Positions 1 to 11,660 of a stretch of DNA of 64,000 nucleotides are shown one piece after another; within the stretch, counting starts at the first letter, position 1; each line of letters opens with the position of its first letter. The notes below the pieces were generated by a model. The model saw only the letters and a program-made list of their open reading frames with translations. It was not told the origin of the DNA and made no database searches. Where the stretch lies: the NCBI GenBank assembly GCA_015680905.1, contig CM027381.1, positions 13,555,501-13,619,500 on the forward strand, in the 5' to 3' direction. A program made the position numbers and the translations under genes. Origin of the DNA: Coptis chinensis (lineage: Eukaryota; Streptophyta; Magnoliopsida; Ranunculales; Ranunculaceae).

Positions 1-1480
1 TCAAGGATTAGTAGATGCAGTTGTTGTTGGTGACACGAGGCCTGGTACTGTAGGCAAACGGTTAGTTCTTCCTTCATCTTTCACAGGTGGTCCGCGGTAC
101 ATGGTACAGAACTATCAAGATGCCATTGCAATATGCAGGCACACAGGTTCCCCAGATCTCTTCATTACTTTTACATGCAACCCTAAATGGCCAGAAATCC
201 AGAGATGTATTGACATGATAGCTCCTGGTTATAAACCAGAAGACTTTCCCGATATTGTTGCAAGAGTTTTTGAGATGAAATTGCACGAACTGATGACTGA
301 TTTACAAAAGCGCAAGAAATTTGGGAAGGCTTGGGCAGGTAACCTATATACTATACTGTTTTAATTAATTTAAAAATTCATAATATTTTATGAAAATATT
401 AATAAATACGTGTTTTGTTAATGTTTTGCAGCATTATACACTATTGAATTCCAAAAGAGAGGTTTACCGCACGCTCACATTTTACTTTTTCTGGACAACG
501 CTTCGAAGCCTACTACTCCTTCACTAATCAACAAGCTCATATCAGCAGAGTTACCAGACCCAATTGGTGACAAAATTGCTTATGATTCAGTGCTAGAATT
601 CATGATACATGGGCCATGCGGAATAGAAAACTTAGATTCCCCTTGCATGAATGAGAAAAAGTGTACTAAGTTCTATCCAAGACCGTTTAGTGAAGAAACA
701 ACCATTGACGACAATGACTTCGCAGTTCTGAGGCGAAATAACAATCGAAAGGGAATGAAGAAGAATATAGAAGTTGATAACAGATGGGTTGTTCCACACA
801 ATGTTGATTTGATAGTTAAGTACCAAGCTCATATTAATGTGGAACACTGCAACAAGGGAAGATCAATCAAATACCTTTTCAAATACATTAACAAGGGAAG
901 GGACAGGGCTACTGCAATTATTGTTGAAAACATGGTTACAGACAAAGATAGTACTCATCAAATAGTAAAGGACGTTGATGAAGTTGCAAATTTCTTAGAC
1001 TGCCGATTCTTATCTGCTTCTGAAGCGGTTTGGAGACTATTGAAATTTGATATTCAGTACAGAAGACCTGGCGTTGAAAGGTTACCATTCCATCTTGAAG
1101 GTGAGCATTTGGTTTATTATAGTGAGAGAGATGATGCAAGAGATGTTGTAAACAGGAAATCTTCATCAAAAACCAAGTTTACAGAGTGGTTTAAAGCAAA
1201 TATTGAGTATCCAGAATTAGCTATGGGTCTTACGTATGTCGATTTTCCTACTCAATTCGTATGGGATAAGAAGGAAAGGAAGTGGAAACCAAGAAAAAAT
1301 GGGAAAAAAATTGGACGTGTCTACTACGCACATCCTACTTCGAGAGAGAGATTTTATCTCAAGGATTGTTGGTGAATATCGTCAAAGGTCCTTTGTCTTA
1401 TGAAGATATTAAAACTGTTAATGGAAAAGTTTATCCAACTTTCAAAGCAAGCATGTCGTATATTTTATTACATATTCCAT
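1..1480 (+). pseudogene. Helitron Rep (HUH endonuclease) exons, copy 1
   Basis: Encodes the replication-initiator part of the Helitron replicase, which nicks and joins single-stranded DNA during rolling-circle transposition. The first exon (to about 345) ends with KRKKFGKAWAG and contains FITFTCNPKWPEI, the Helitron-like N-terminal domain. A short intron (donor after GGGCAG, acceptor TTTTGCAG at about 431) leads to the second exon with GLPHAHILLFL (the HUH metal-binding histidines) and KYLFKYINKG (paired catalytic tyrosines). The open frame from 590 runs to 1375. The junction to the helicase intron at about 1448 differs from copy 2 (CATGTCG instead of CATGTCAGG), so the donor looks lost here. 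The 5' part of the gene is outside the window. Confidence 0.88.
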
Positions 1481-1489
1481 ATTAACTTT

Positions 1490-3050
1490 TTTTTTTTTTT
1501 ATATTGAATTAGATTGGATGGGACGATGTGGAATAAAATTAGGAGTTGTTCTCTGTCCAAGTCTGACATAATCAATATGTGTTGAGTAATTATAATCCAA
1601 CACACTAACATAAATAATTATCCCAAATAAACTTTAACATAACTATGTAAAGTGTGAACGTCTCGAATTCGAGCTCGAGTTTTAAACTGTGCTCAAACTT
1701 GACTCATTATTGAATGAGAGAGCTGTTGACGAGCCAAGTTCGAGTTACTCACTCACCCACGCCTCATAATAAATAGAATAGATGGAGATGGGCATGGCAT
1801 CCCAGACGGGAGACTAAAACCGAATCCGAGGTTGCTTCTCAGATTCCAACATTCAACTATAAAACTACCTTTGGATGTTTCTTTGGCATTTCATTAGTTA
1901 TCTGTAACGGCCATGAGCCCATGACGTTGTTGCTCCTACAGTCCTACTTTTTAGTATCAAGATATGTCGATTTGGCCGGATTGTGAATATAGGCAGACTA
2001 GGCACAAAAAAAGAATGCACTTCTAAGTTCTAACACCTCGATATTACTTTAAAATATAATCTATTCGTGAAAACGATTGTGAAAAATAAAATGAAAAAAA
2101 TCTTAGTAGTAATGTCCACGGGATTGTTATGAACTGCCAAAAATAACACCCAGAATGGAACATTATAGACACAAATACTTAATTGGGTGTTTACAGACAA
2201 CAACAGGGCTATTAGAAAAGCAGCCTCTAAATCTGATATATTTCTTTCTAATGAATATATAACAATTAAGTTACAAATGGACCTATCCTGCAGTCCATAA
2301 TATGTACTGTGGGGAGCTGATGGTTTTACTCCCCCTATCTCTGAACCTCTGCAATGAAGGCCTTTAGGAGATTCAACTTCCACTTGCCAAGTCCAAGTCC
2401 ACCGTACCGAGATGAACACTAATTTACTGGCAGTTTCTCTTGAATTTGCATCAGCTGAAATGGACCTCCTCCATAATGCTTAAGAGACTCAAATTTGGTG
2501 CACTTAGTGTACATTGTCCACCTCTATGCATATTACACAAGTTTGCTGCATATTATGCAAATTTTCAACTCCCAGCAACTAGGAACTGAGCAGATGGACA
2601 TTCGCACAAAAATGGTGGGAGATCAACATCTGATGGATCTGTTGCAGGAATGGCTTTTGATATATCTTCGGTAGAAAAGGGAATGCTGCAATAAAGAGAT
2701 GGAAGAGAATAGGATATATACTATGGTAGAAAATCTACAGAAGTAGTAAATGAGCTCAAGTAATCAATTTCACACGAAGTAAAACTACGCTTCAAATTAC
2801 TACAATATTTTGAAACAGCAATGACCAAGAGATCTTTCATTATGCATGCACTGTAAGCTCAAATATCTAAAAGGTAATAAGAAACTCCAGATCAAAAATA
2901 TTCAGGGTCCGACCTGATTCGCGGAAACCAATCCTGCAAAACAGTTATTCCAATTAAAAGGCCATTAAATGTAATAAATATTTGAATACATTAGAAGAAA
3001 AATAATAATAAGAAGATAATATTATATATAAAACAAAACCTTAGCTCATT
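1490..3050. other. Intron-resident insert in Helitron copy 1
   Basis: This sits between the Rep and helicase exons, where copy 2 has a quite different 1.1-kb sequence; the two copies become alignable again at about 3040 (42711 in copy 2). No recognisable protein. Around 1660-1750 there is GAGCTCGAG-rich sequence resembling the interior of the hAT MITE at 31934-32281. It probably holds one or more secondary insertions or captured pieces. Confidence 0.6.
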
Positions 3051-3122
3051 TATGATGGTTTACTATTAAAATGCAATTCATATTGTTACATTATTATTCT
3101 AATTTTTCATTTTTATATCAAG

Positions 3123-4989
3123 GCACATGGATTACTTGAGGACGACGGTGAATGGGATGACGCTTATGGAGGAAGCAAGTCATTATAAAGTTCCAAAATC
3201 TTTGAGACAATTGTTCGTCACATTGATTTTGTTTTGTGGGGTGACATATCCTGAAAAACTTTGGGAGAAACATCAAAAGCACCTCGGAGAAGATATTTTG
3301 TTTCGATATAGAAAGAAGAACAATAATGAGAATCTCACACTCATCAAGAACAGATTAGAAATGAGACTCTCTCGTGAGATTGAACAAATTATGGCTGAAA
3401 AGGATTATCTCTCACAAACATTCCCGATTTCCCAAATTTAATATGTCTTCAAGGATCTCCACAGATAATGATTGATTGTGAAGAATTAGATTACGAATGC
3501 AATGAGTTGCTAAAAAGAATATGAGATTCTTAACAACGGAATGAATGCTAATCAACGCCGTATTCAACTCTGTTAATGATGCAGATTCAATCTCAATCGA
3601 GGTGTTTTTTTCGCGGTAATGGATCGGAGGAACTGGCAAAACATATCTTTACAAAACAATTATATCTAAACTTCGGTCCGAAGGAAAGATTGTTCTTGCA
3701 GCGATGCGTCTTTCTGGGATAGTCAGGCGCCTACTTCCGTGTGGAAGGACTGCTCACTCTAGGTTTAAAATTGTTATTCGACCGATGAAAACACCAATTG
3801 TGACATCTCTCAAGGGACATTATTACACAACCTTATCGACGGGCTGATCTAATAGTGTGGGACGAAGCACCAATGACTCACGCACATGGATTTGAAGCAA
3901 GAAACCGCATTAATTGGAGGATCTTTTTAAATCACAAGGCAAAGAATTTGGTGGTAAAACATTCCTAATGGGAGGAGATTTCGCATGTGATATTACCACC
4001 ATTCCAAGAGGCACAAGAACTAATGTTGTTGATGCTTCTATCAACAAGTCAAAATTATGGAAAAACTCCAAAGTCTTTCACTTAACTGAGAACATGCGAC
4101 TGAAGAATGGAAATATAGAATCAGCTACAACAAAGTCTATTGAAGAGTTTAGCAAATGGGTTTTAGACCTTGGAGACGGAAATCTTCCTACTTCTAGAAT
4201 GAGTGACGAGGTGGAATCAACTTGGATCAAAATTCCAGAAGACCTGCTTATTCCGGATAGTGATAATCCAGTAGAAGATATTGTGTCATGCATATATCCG
4301 GATTTGGTCAACAAATATACAGATATTCAATATCTTAAAGAAAGAAGCATTCTAGCCCCGAGGAACGAAACAGTTGATGAAATTAACTCCACAATAATTT
4401 CAGAACTCCCAACAGAACTAAAGAAATACTTAAGTGCAGACTCACTAAGTCCAATTCAAGGTAAAAGTGCTGAACAAGATGTTTTATACCCGACAGAATT
4501 CTTAAACACTCTAGAATTTTCCGGCATACCGAACCACAAACTAGATTTAAAAGTTGGTGTTCCGATCATGTTAATGAGAAACCTTAATCAGAGTCGAGGA
4601 CTGTGCAATGGGACTAGGATGATCGTCACAAAATTGGCTTCCAAAGTGATATATGCAGATATCATTACAGGGAACAGAGTAGGAGATCCAGTTTTTATTC
4701 CAAGAATAATTTTGTCCCCAAGCGATACGAAATGGCCATTTGAATTCAGAAGGAAGCAATTCCATGTTAAAGTTTGTTTCGCTATGACCATAAACAAAAG
4801 CCAGGGACAAACATTCGAAAAAGTTGGAATATATTTGCCAAACGTTTTTCACTCATGGCCGCTTATATGTTGCAGTTTCAAGAACAAGCTCACGAGAGGG
4901 ATCAAGTTTTTAATCGAAGGAATGGGGACGAGCCCGAAGGACATACACAAAACATTGTCTATAAAGAAGTTTTCAATTCAATCTGAATA
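3123..4989 (+). pseudogene. Helitron PIF1-type helicase, copy 1
   Basis: SF1B DNA helicase half of the Helitron replicase, expected to unwind the donor strand. It starts after an acceptor-like TATATCAAG at about 3122 with HGLLEDDG, typical of Helitrons after the Rep domain. Walker A residues (GGTGKTYL) are recognisable at about 3625-3648 and Walker B (IVWDEAPMTH) at about 3852-3885, but these are in different frames. From 3914 a longer frame carries FLMGGDF (motif III), LTENMRL, LAPRNETVDEIN, VGVPIMLMRNL, GLCNGTRMIV and INKSQGQTFEKVG (motif VI). The usual C-terminus, HTQNIVYKEVFNSI, ends at 4986 in another frame. The gene is therefore nearly complete in content but interrupted by several indels. 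Confidence 0.87.
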
Positions 4990-5048
4990 TTATTACACTC
5001 AAAGGTATTTTCTTAAAACAAATGATTATTATATTTTTATATTTTAGA

Positions 5049-5640
5049 CAACGATTTTATTTTTTTTTTTACATTGTTTAATAGGAAAATCTCCTTTCAA
5101 CGGAATATAGGGAAAACAAATAGAGACAAGATGGCTATAAACAAAGACGTAGATCAAATCCTCCTTACTTCAACAGAATTGATTATCTCCTAAGTACTCA
5201 GAGTACTACGGACAAGAGGGAGATAATGTTAGCTACCTTAACGTTCCCTTCTACTCTGTCTTCTTCATGGTTCTATTAAATCATATTGTATGGAATCTTA
5301 TCTATTCTTAATTATTCTTTTAATGTTTGGAATTCTTCTTAACATGCAAACTTTATTAAGTACATTAATGTTCGGATTGTGTACTCATTCAACAATGCAG
5401 TGAGAAGACCATTTTGGAACCGAAGGTAATGATTCTAAACACTAGATGCTTCCAAACACCAAATTTTTTGTTTCTATGTCCCCGATTTTTCGGTGCTTTT
5501 AAGTTTGTTAGAGTATGTATAAAAAGACATATAGTGACATGCAAATAAATTGAGGTGACCAACATGATTACTTGGACGGGTTCGAGGGGCAGGTAGTGTT
5601 AGCGTAGATTTCACCGAAAGCAAAGAATCAGAATTCGCAC
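5049..5640. other. Helitron 3' flank, non-coding
   Basis: AT-rich sequence after the helicase stop. Probably includes the Helitron 3' terminus, but no clear hairpin plus CTRR could be placed by eye. No gene seen. Confidence 0.4.
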
Positions 5641-7340
5641 CTACCTCGTTATATATCGTTTAAATAGATCCAAGAAACAAGATATGTTTTTCATGCAAGG
5701 ATAAGAAATATAACATAAAATTAACCTGAAGTCCAAGAGCCCATTTCCGCCAACCGGGAAGTGACGCCTCAAGCCAATTCCCCGATAATCCCTATACCCC
5801 ACAAAGTGATGCCCCATGGTCAAGCTCGCAGTTCACTTGGATGCATACGATCAAACCGCTATCCCGTTTTAAGCAATACCACGTAATATAATATAAAAAG
5901 TGTTGGGAAACCAAAGTGTAATAAAACAACATATGCAACAATAATATAAATAACACTTTTGATGACAACAATGACGCATTTATAAGGAAAAAAAAGAAAA
6001 CTAAACTTAAGTGTCCATATAAGAGGTCTCAAAAAGATGGATCCCCGATAAAAGGTAAACCACTTTGGGATTTATATACAGATTAGTGGTGCCACATGCC
6101 TAGAACATGACGCCGGTGAGAAAGTTAACCATGCTCCCAATTCGAAGTTTGTACATGCACTGTAGAGTGTTGATGGTATCAAAAAGAAGTTGATACCTTC
6201 TTAGTAAGTTCTTTTCCTCACCAATCTCAACCAGATGAGCAGTTAGTTCCATCGCACTACCACTCTTGACATCTTCGGATGATTTCAGGTATTTATCGCC
6301 GTAATAGTCCCATCGCCGCTAACACAAGAACTGATTGATTAAGATGTTAGTGAGAAGATGGGAAAAGGTGTCTTCGGTTGTTTTCACTTATCTACTTAGT
6401 CGTAACTATGCAACGTGGTCGTGAGAGCATGTCAACAAAGCAGATCTCAAACAACTAATTTCATGGTCTCCCCAATACATCCGGGTACTATGGATTGACA
6501 TAGTTTTCAAAAATATAGTGCTTTGGTGTCAAAACATCCTAAAAGTTAGGAAAAGAGAAGAAGTTGCATAATACAATGTGGTATTTCAAATATATTGATG
6601 GTCAAGGAAGATAGGGGAAAGATCTTAAGTTAAACATAGTCATAAGAACCAAGCTGTCATCACATTGCTATACATATTAGTGGAAGGACCAAACCAAGGG
6701 TCCCGATAAAAGGTAAACCACTATGGGATTTATATACGATTAGTGGTGCCACATGCCTAGAACATGACGCCAAAGGAGAAAGTTAACGATGCTCCCAATT
6801 ATGAGTTTGTACATGCACCGCAGAGTGTGTGTGTGTGTGTGTGACCGCGTCTCCGTGTCTAAGATACACATAATTGAAGATAGCTAGCCAATTGAACAGC
6901 GCAAATCAACGCCATGTATCACAGTGTCACTAATTAAGTAAGTCGTATGATAAAACTGATACCAGAGTATCTTGAGCAGCGAGTATTTTGACCACAGAGT
7001 GTTGATGACCTAAACTCACGTTGTATTTTTGTAGTGTCTAGAGTATAGATTATCACACTTTACATACAATTCCTAATCACGTGATTTAGCATTCATGGTA
7101 TCTTCGAGCATTCCTATCTAAACTCTCAGGTACCTGAAACGAGAGTGGTTTCCCATGGGAAATATTATCTTAAATAAATATAAATAAATAAACTCTTGAT
7201 GGAGATATGCACCGCTGATTCCTGAAACTCTGCCCCTAGATAGCCACTGGTGGAACGAAACCGATCTCTGTAGTCCTCCTTAACAGCCTCAATCAATCCA
7301 ATGACCTCAGAGAAACATCGACAACAAGAAAGCTTGGTAG
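5641..7340 (-). other. Unassigned exon-like pieces, minus strand
   Basis: I do not recognise a family here. Read on the minus strand, three stretches look exon-like: about 7240-7335 (contains FSEVIGLIEAVKEDYRDRF), about 6105-6330 (contains SAMELTAHLVEIGEEKNLL and a stop after FLTGVMF), and about 5695-5815 (contains GYRDYRGIGLRRHFP). They are amphipathic and charged, not low-complexity, and lie in one orientation, as is the aspartic protease fragment just upstream. They could be the 3' exons of one decayed host gene or several captured pieces. There is no proof of a joint frame. Confidence 0.25.
6045..6835. repeat. Direct duplication, about 130 bp
   Basis: The segment 6045-6175 (CCCGATAAAAGGTAAACCAC onward, through GCCACATGCCTAGAACATGA) recurs at about 6700-6830 with a few substitutions. 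The second copy ends in a short (GT)n run at about 6826-6842. The copies are direct and about 650 bp apart. Confidence 0.75.
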
Positions 7341-7355
7341 AAACATTCCATTTAC

Positions 7356-7367
7356 ATATGTATATAA

Positions 7368-7440
<73 letters not shown>
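7356..7440. repeat. (TA)n microsatellite
   Basis: Uninterrupted TA dinucleotides from about 7374 to 7440, preceded by imperfect TATAAATA units. Such tracts are slippage-prone and polymorphic; no other role is evident. Confidence 0.95.
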
Positions 7441-7444
<4 letters not shown>

Positions 7445-7473
7445 CCGGCGAGATTGATGCAACATCAGTCCAA

Positions 7474-9330
7474 TTAGATAAGTAAAATAAATGGACAGAA
7501 CGGCAATAGCAACATTCTCATCATACAAAACTGGGTGAGGAAATGTGGGGATGCGGTGGAGGGATTGGGCGGCGTTCTCCCAGCAACAGCTGGAGCCACT
7601 GCCTGTCCATGTGGGGTACGTTGCTGTTCATTTGTTGGCTGTGGATTTTCTGGCCCGGGTGACAGGGCTTTTCCCTTGCTGTCACTGAGATCTTGACCTG
7701 TATAAGGTACATAACCATGGAAACAGGCAGTGGAACATAAGCTAATTTTGGCTGTGGAACATAATAATTTCAAATTTTGGTCGGATTTTTCAGAATATTT
7801 CAGAATTCCAAACGGAATTCCAACAATTCTGAAATCCTTAACTATGGTAGTATTACACATTAATATGCCAAGATGAAATTCAAGTTACAAACAGCTAGCG
7901 AAAACGGTTAAATTGTTATACAAGATAAATGTGAGTAATTTGTGTACTCACAATTTGAACGTGACCAATGCAGTTTCAGATTTTCCCGATCATACACAAT
8001 GCGGTAGCCAGTCATAAAGTTCTCTGCATAAGCAATTCACTATGAAGTAATAAAACCAAAGGAGGAGGGGAGGGGAGGGGGGATAAAACATTAAAATTCT
8101 GCAAAAGTATCTCAACTTACGGCCGATGATTCCAAAGTCTCCTTCGATGGACTGTATAGCTAGACGAAAACCGTGACTCCCTCATGCCCAACAAATCCAA
8201 CCATTTAGGTTTGACTACTTTCTTTGGAGTTCACATAAGAACCTCCTTGCACAACAAGAGTTAAAGAAATATGTGTTCCTCAAAGAGGATTATATAATTT
8301 GAAAACAAGTTTTAGTTATTCAATACAAGCTATTACATTCATTATTTGAGAAGTGTTTTGACGTTATTGAAGTGAGTCTCAGAAGTGCTTTTTGACGCTT
8401 GAAGTTTGAGGCTTAATAATTATTATTATTATCATAATTTTCTAATTATAAATAGTAATAATAACAGTAATAGCAATAATAGTAGTAATACCAATTGTAA
8501 TAAAATTTATAACAAGTAAATGAGGAAAAATGTGGTTGGATGATGGAAGGTTGTGATTTCTAATAGACTGAGGTGTTTTGATTTTCAACACATAGCCTAA
8601 CAGGGAGTTTGTAGTCATTACTCTTTAAAGAAGTTATGAGGTAATCAAAAGAGATACATAAAATTAGAAAATGGAAAAAGATATAAGACTTGAGCCTCAA
8701 GGCAGTAAAATCATAAAAGGCTCCAGGCGCACCTTGAGGCTTAAGCCTCAGCGAGTTTTCTTAAACCCTATCCAGGATTTAATGCAATAGAGAATAAGCT
8801 CTAGCACACACTTTGCAGACAATTAACAAGTTAAGAGATGAAAACTCGGATCAAGAAACAAAGAATATACCTGATCGCCATGTATAAGGAAAATTGGATT
8901 ACGAACGACAAAGGTATTGTTGAGTGCAAACATTAATGTCACAGAGGGAATCTTGCGCAACTCCTCAGAGCTGTTACATAAGCAGCAGCACAAATAAGCA
9001 AGAATCACGTGGGAGAAAGCTCATAAAGTACCCTTTACCAAGTGCTGCAACTTACATGGCCTCATAGCAGTACTCCCATGGGGATCCTTCACAGCTGGAC
9101 CTTTTGGCATTTACTCCTCTGTCAAACTAACATAAAGAAAGAAAAGTGTTGGGCTGGTGAAAAGGAGCCAAAAACATAGTTTAAAAAGGCAAGAAATACC
9201 TCCAAAGAAACTTTCTTATAGGCTTCATCTGGAAGCAATGTGAATGATGTCCCACTATCAACCTGTGCTTTTGAAGCCAGATTGCTTAATACAAGAAGTC
9301 CCAATACAACAATCCTTCACTTCAACCATT
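7474..9330 (-). pseudogene. Aspartic protease (A1 family), 3' half
   Basis: Plant pepsin-like aspartic protease of the secreted/GPI-anchored type. Exons in correct order on the minus strand: about 9200-9330 (second catalytic site VDSGTSFTLLPDEAYKKV), 9057-9128 (KRSSCEGSPWEYCYEA), 8871-8970 (IPSVTLMFALNNTFVV), 8126-8200 (LAIQSIEGDFGIIG), 7950-8022 (ENFMTGYRIVYDRENLKL, SRSNC) and 7474-7700 (Ser/Pro-rich tail ending in a hydrophobic run typical of a GPI signal). The N-terminal half with the first catalytic Asp (DTG) is absent. A frame change lies next to the catalytic Asp in the first exon, so this is a decayed fragment. Introns are kept, so it is a genomic duplicate or capture and not a retrocopy. 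Confidence 0.8.
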
Positions 9331-10320
9331 GTTGGCAATACTGAATCAAAGAATTAATTAAGAAGAGCGTGAATTGAAAGGAGAAAACAACTGAAAGGGA
9401 AAACAAATCAATAAGAACGAAAATCATCTAAGATAGATAATTAGGAAACATGAACAGCTGACCATCATCGCTTTAACAAAATAACCTGATTGATTAAGAT
9501 GTTAGTGAGAAGATGGGAAAAGGTGTCTTCAGTTGCTTCATCACATTGCTATACATATTAGTTTTTTATTTTGAAAATTGAAACTGAGATTTTTTGTTAA
9601 GAAAGAGAAGTCCACTATGGATCTATCTAATTTCTTTGCAAGTGGCCTTATCCTTCGAGGCAGTAATAGAAAATCAAATCGATTTTTCCGATGTGAAGAA
9701 TCCCATTTTGAATTTGCCTATTAAATACCACTCTTCAATTGCTAAGTTATGTATTGAATGGGAAGTGGTTCTTTCAGAGTTCAGTACTTAGCTGGTGCCT
9801 ATGTTGTTAGGGGGAAGGCGAAGCACTGTGCTTCCCAAGTGGGAACCTTGCCACCCCCTCCGGAAACAACACTCAACTGTTTAAAAAAAAAAATTGTCTC
9901 CTTGGGTAACTTTGGCACAGTCTTGATAAATCATTGGTGGGTCGAGTGCCGCTGTAAAGAAAACGTGTCTCATCCTGATCAAGAACCTATACCAGCAGTT
10001 CGCAAAGAAACAATAATACAAGCTGAGAAAGCGAATGTGATGTGTCTTTCATATTATTGATTAACTAAGTGGCTCAAGAAGTGAAAGTTTATAGTAATGA
10101 GTAACCTTATACTTGCAGTGTTACGAGTACCAAAAGGTTTCCAACATAATTGATTGCCTTATGTTATTTTATTTGATAAAATAAAATAGCTATACATGAA
10201 AGGATTACAACTTACAAGTCAGAATCTTGAAAGGGGATAACAACTTGTGTCATTCAATAGCTCCTATGTACCCAAAGATCCCATATTCAAGTTCAAGAAA
10301 ACCCCCACACACTAAACATA
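9331..10320. other. No clear gene
   Basis: Two modest plus-strand open frames (9594-9791 and 9758-10060) overlap and have no recognisable motif. The first contains EAVIENQIDFSDVKNPILNL and could be a real exon remnant, but I cannot assign it. The rest is AT-rich non-coding sequence. Confidence 0.35.
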
Positions 10321-10339
10321 TCTATTTATGCTTATAGTA

Positions 10340-11660
10340 AAGCTTGAAAACGATCTAACTCCACACTCATTTGAACTCCCAGCAACCCGTGATGAGCACT
10401 CTAGCAACAGTGGAGAAGATTGTTAATCTTTACTCACTACCTTAACGAAGATACCAAGGCCAACATGGGGAAAAAAGAATTTGGAAGGCATGTTCTATCT
10501 CTAAATCGAAGTTTTTCTTTTCCGATGTACGTTTCCATTAATGGCAAGGAGGAGCAAACATATTAGATTCTGGCATCGGAAAACCCCATTCCCGTGAGAC
10601 GGGTTGTAAGATATTTTCTGTATTCATGCTCATGCTGAACTCTACCACCATAAAATGCATTTCTGCTTTGATTTTATTTACGCATTGTTTAAAGGGACTT
10701 TTAAACCTTGGATCCAAGCTGAAAAGTGATATAGGATCACATACCCAAAGTTAAAGTGGTGTTGGAAACCAATGCTAATGAAAGCATATCCGACAAACAA
10801 GAAAAGAAAGAACATTGGTTGTGAAGGGGGTATCGTGGGCATAGCGGTGGCCATTAAAGAAGATTTCCTGGCCCAATGCCTTTCAAACAAGAGTAGCTGA
10901 GGCAAACCGAAGTTGTTAAATGGGAGGTTACTACCATGCATGAGCTGATGATACCATTACTCCTATATTGAAACTTACTCTTCAAGTTCATACTGTTTTG
11001 AGCCCCGAAGCTCTTTTCTATCAAAGTGAAATCCCGGAAGTGACCCTTGGAAAGTTTCCTACTGTCTTAGTTTCATGATAATAACACCCACATATGCAGA
11101 TGCTTATCGTAGTGAGGCTTTCGCTTTCCTATTTACTATTGTTATGCATGTATTTAGTTCTATCTTTCTTGTCCTTCGATTTTTTCGCTCATCATCGAGG
11201 TTATCGGAGGACCGGCAGAGCTTAACAACCGCGGTTGTGAAGGTCCGGTCCCCATGCCGCTCTAGGATGGAAAAACTACACTTCTTCCCCTGAGTAAGCT
11301 TTTGAAAACGATCTAACTTCGGCACTCATTTGGAGCTCCGTGCAACCACAAGATAGAGCACTCAAGCAAACAAGCGGAGAAGATTCTAATCACACTTCCA
11401 TTTTAAATTTAGAATGGTGACGATAAAAAGAATTTGGAAGGCATAGGTCCTTGTATCCTCAGAAATGAAGCTTTTTTCTCATGTACAAGTTTCCATTAAT
11501 GGTAGGAGGAGTAAACATATTAGATTCGAGCATTGAGAAAAACCCCATTCCGTGAGACGGTTGTGGATATTTTCCGTGATTCATGCTCATGAACTCCTGC
11601 ACCATACCACGGATATTTTCCGCTTTTGACTTTAATTAATACATTGTTTAAAGTAACTTT
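10340..11660. repeat. Duplicated 350-bp block with a 600-bp spacer
   Basis: 10340-10690 and 11295-11660 are diverged direct copies. Both contain GAAAACGATCTAACT, then GAGCACTC, GGAGAAGATT, TTTCCATTAATGG, AACATATTAGATTC, CATTCCCGTGAGACGG or a close variant, and end ACATTGTTTAAAG near TTTTAAACC. The spacer contains no recognisable gene, although open frames occur on both strands. The arrangement could be two diverged copies of an unknown repeat or the ends of an old element; no terminal TG/CA or coding domain was found. Confidence 0.65.

Larger units (their letters stand above)
1..5048 (+). mobile_element. Helitron copy 1, 5'-incomplete, decayed
   Basis: Rolling-circle DNA transposon. It enters the window already inside the replicase gene: base 1 corresponds to about 40108 of the second copy. 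Rep exons lie at 1-1480 and the helicase at about 3123-4989, separated by an enlarged intron. The HUH motif (His-Ala-His, 470-478), the two-tyrosine motif YLFKY (about 871-885) and the PIF1-type helicase motifs mark it as a Helitron and not a TIR element. The Rep exons are near-identical to copy 2 by eye, so the two copies share a recent source. Several small indels interrupt the helicase. I found no convincing 3' hairpin followed by CTRR, so the right end is approximate. Confidence 0.88.

Noticed and set aside
5540-5610. GGACGGGTTCGA near 5577 and 59882 as a shared Helitron end
   Set aside because: Only about 12 bases match and no hairpin or CTRR follows consistently.
7356-7440. TA tract as a replication origin or regulatory element
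   Set aside because: A plain dinucleotide microsatellite; nothing around it supports a function.
10678-10941. 87-residue minus-strand ORF with a hydrophobic stretch
   Set aside because: It overlaps the end of the duplicated non-coding block and has no homologous frame in the second block.
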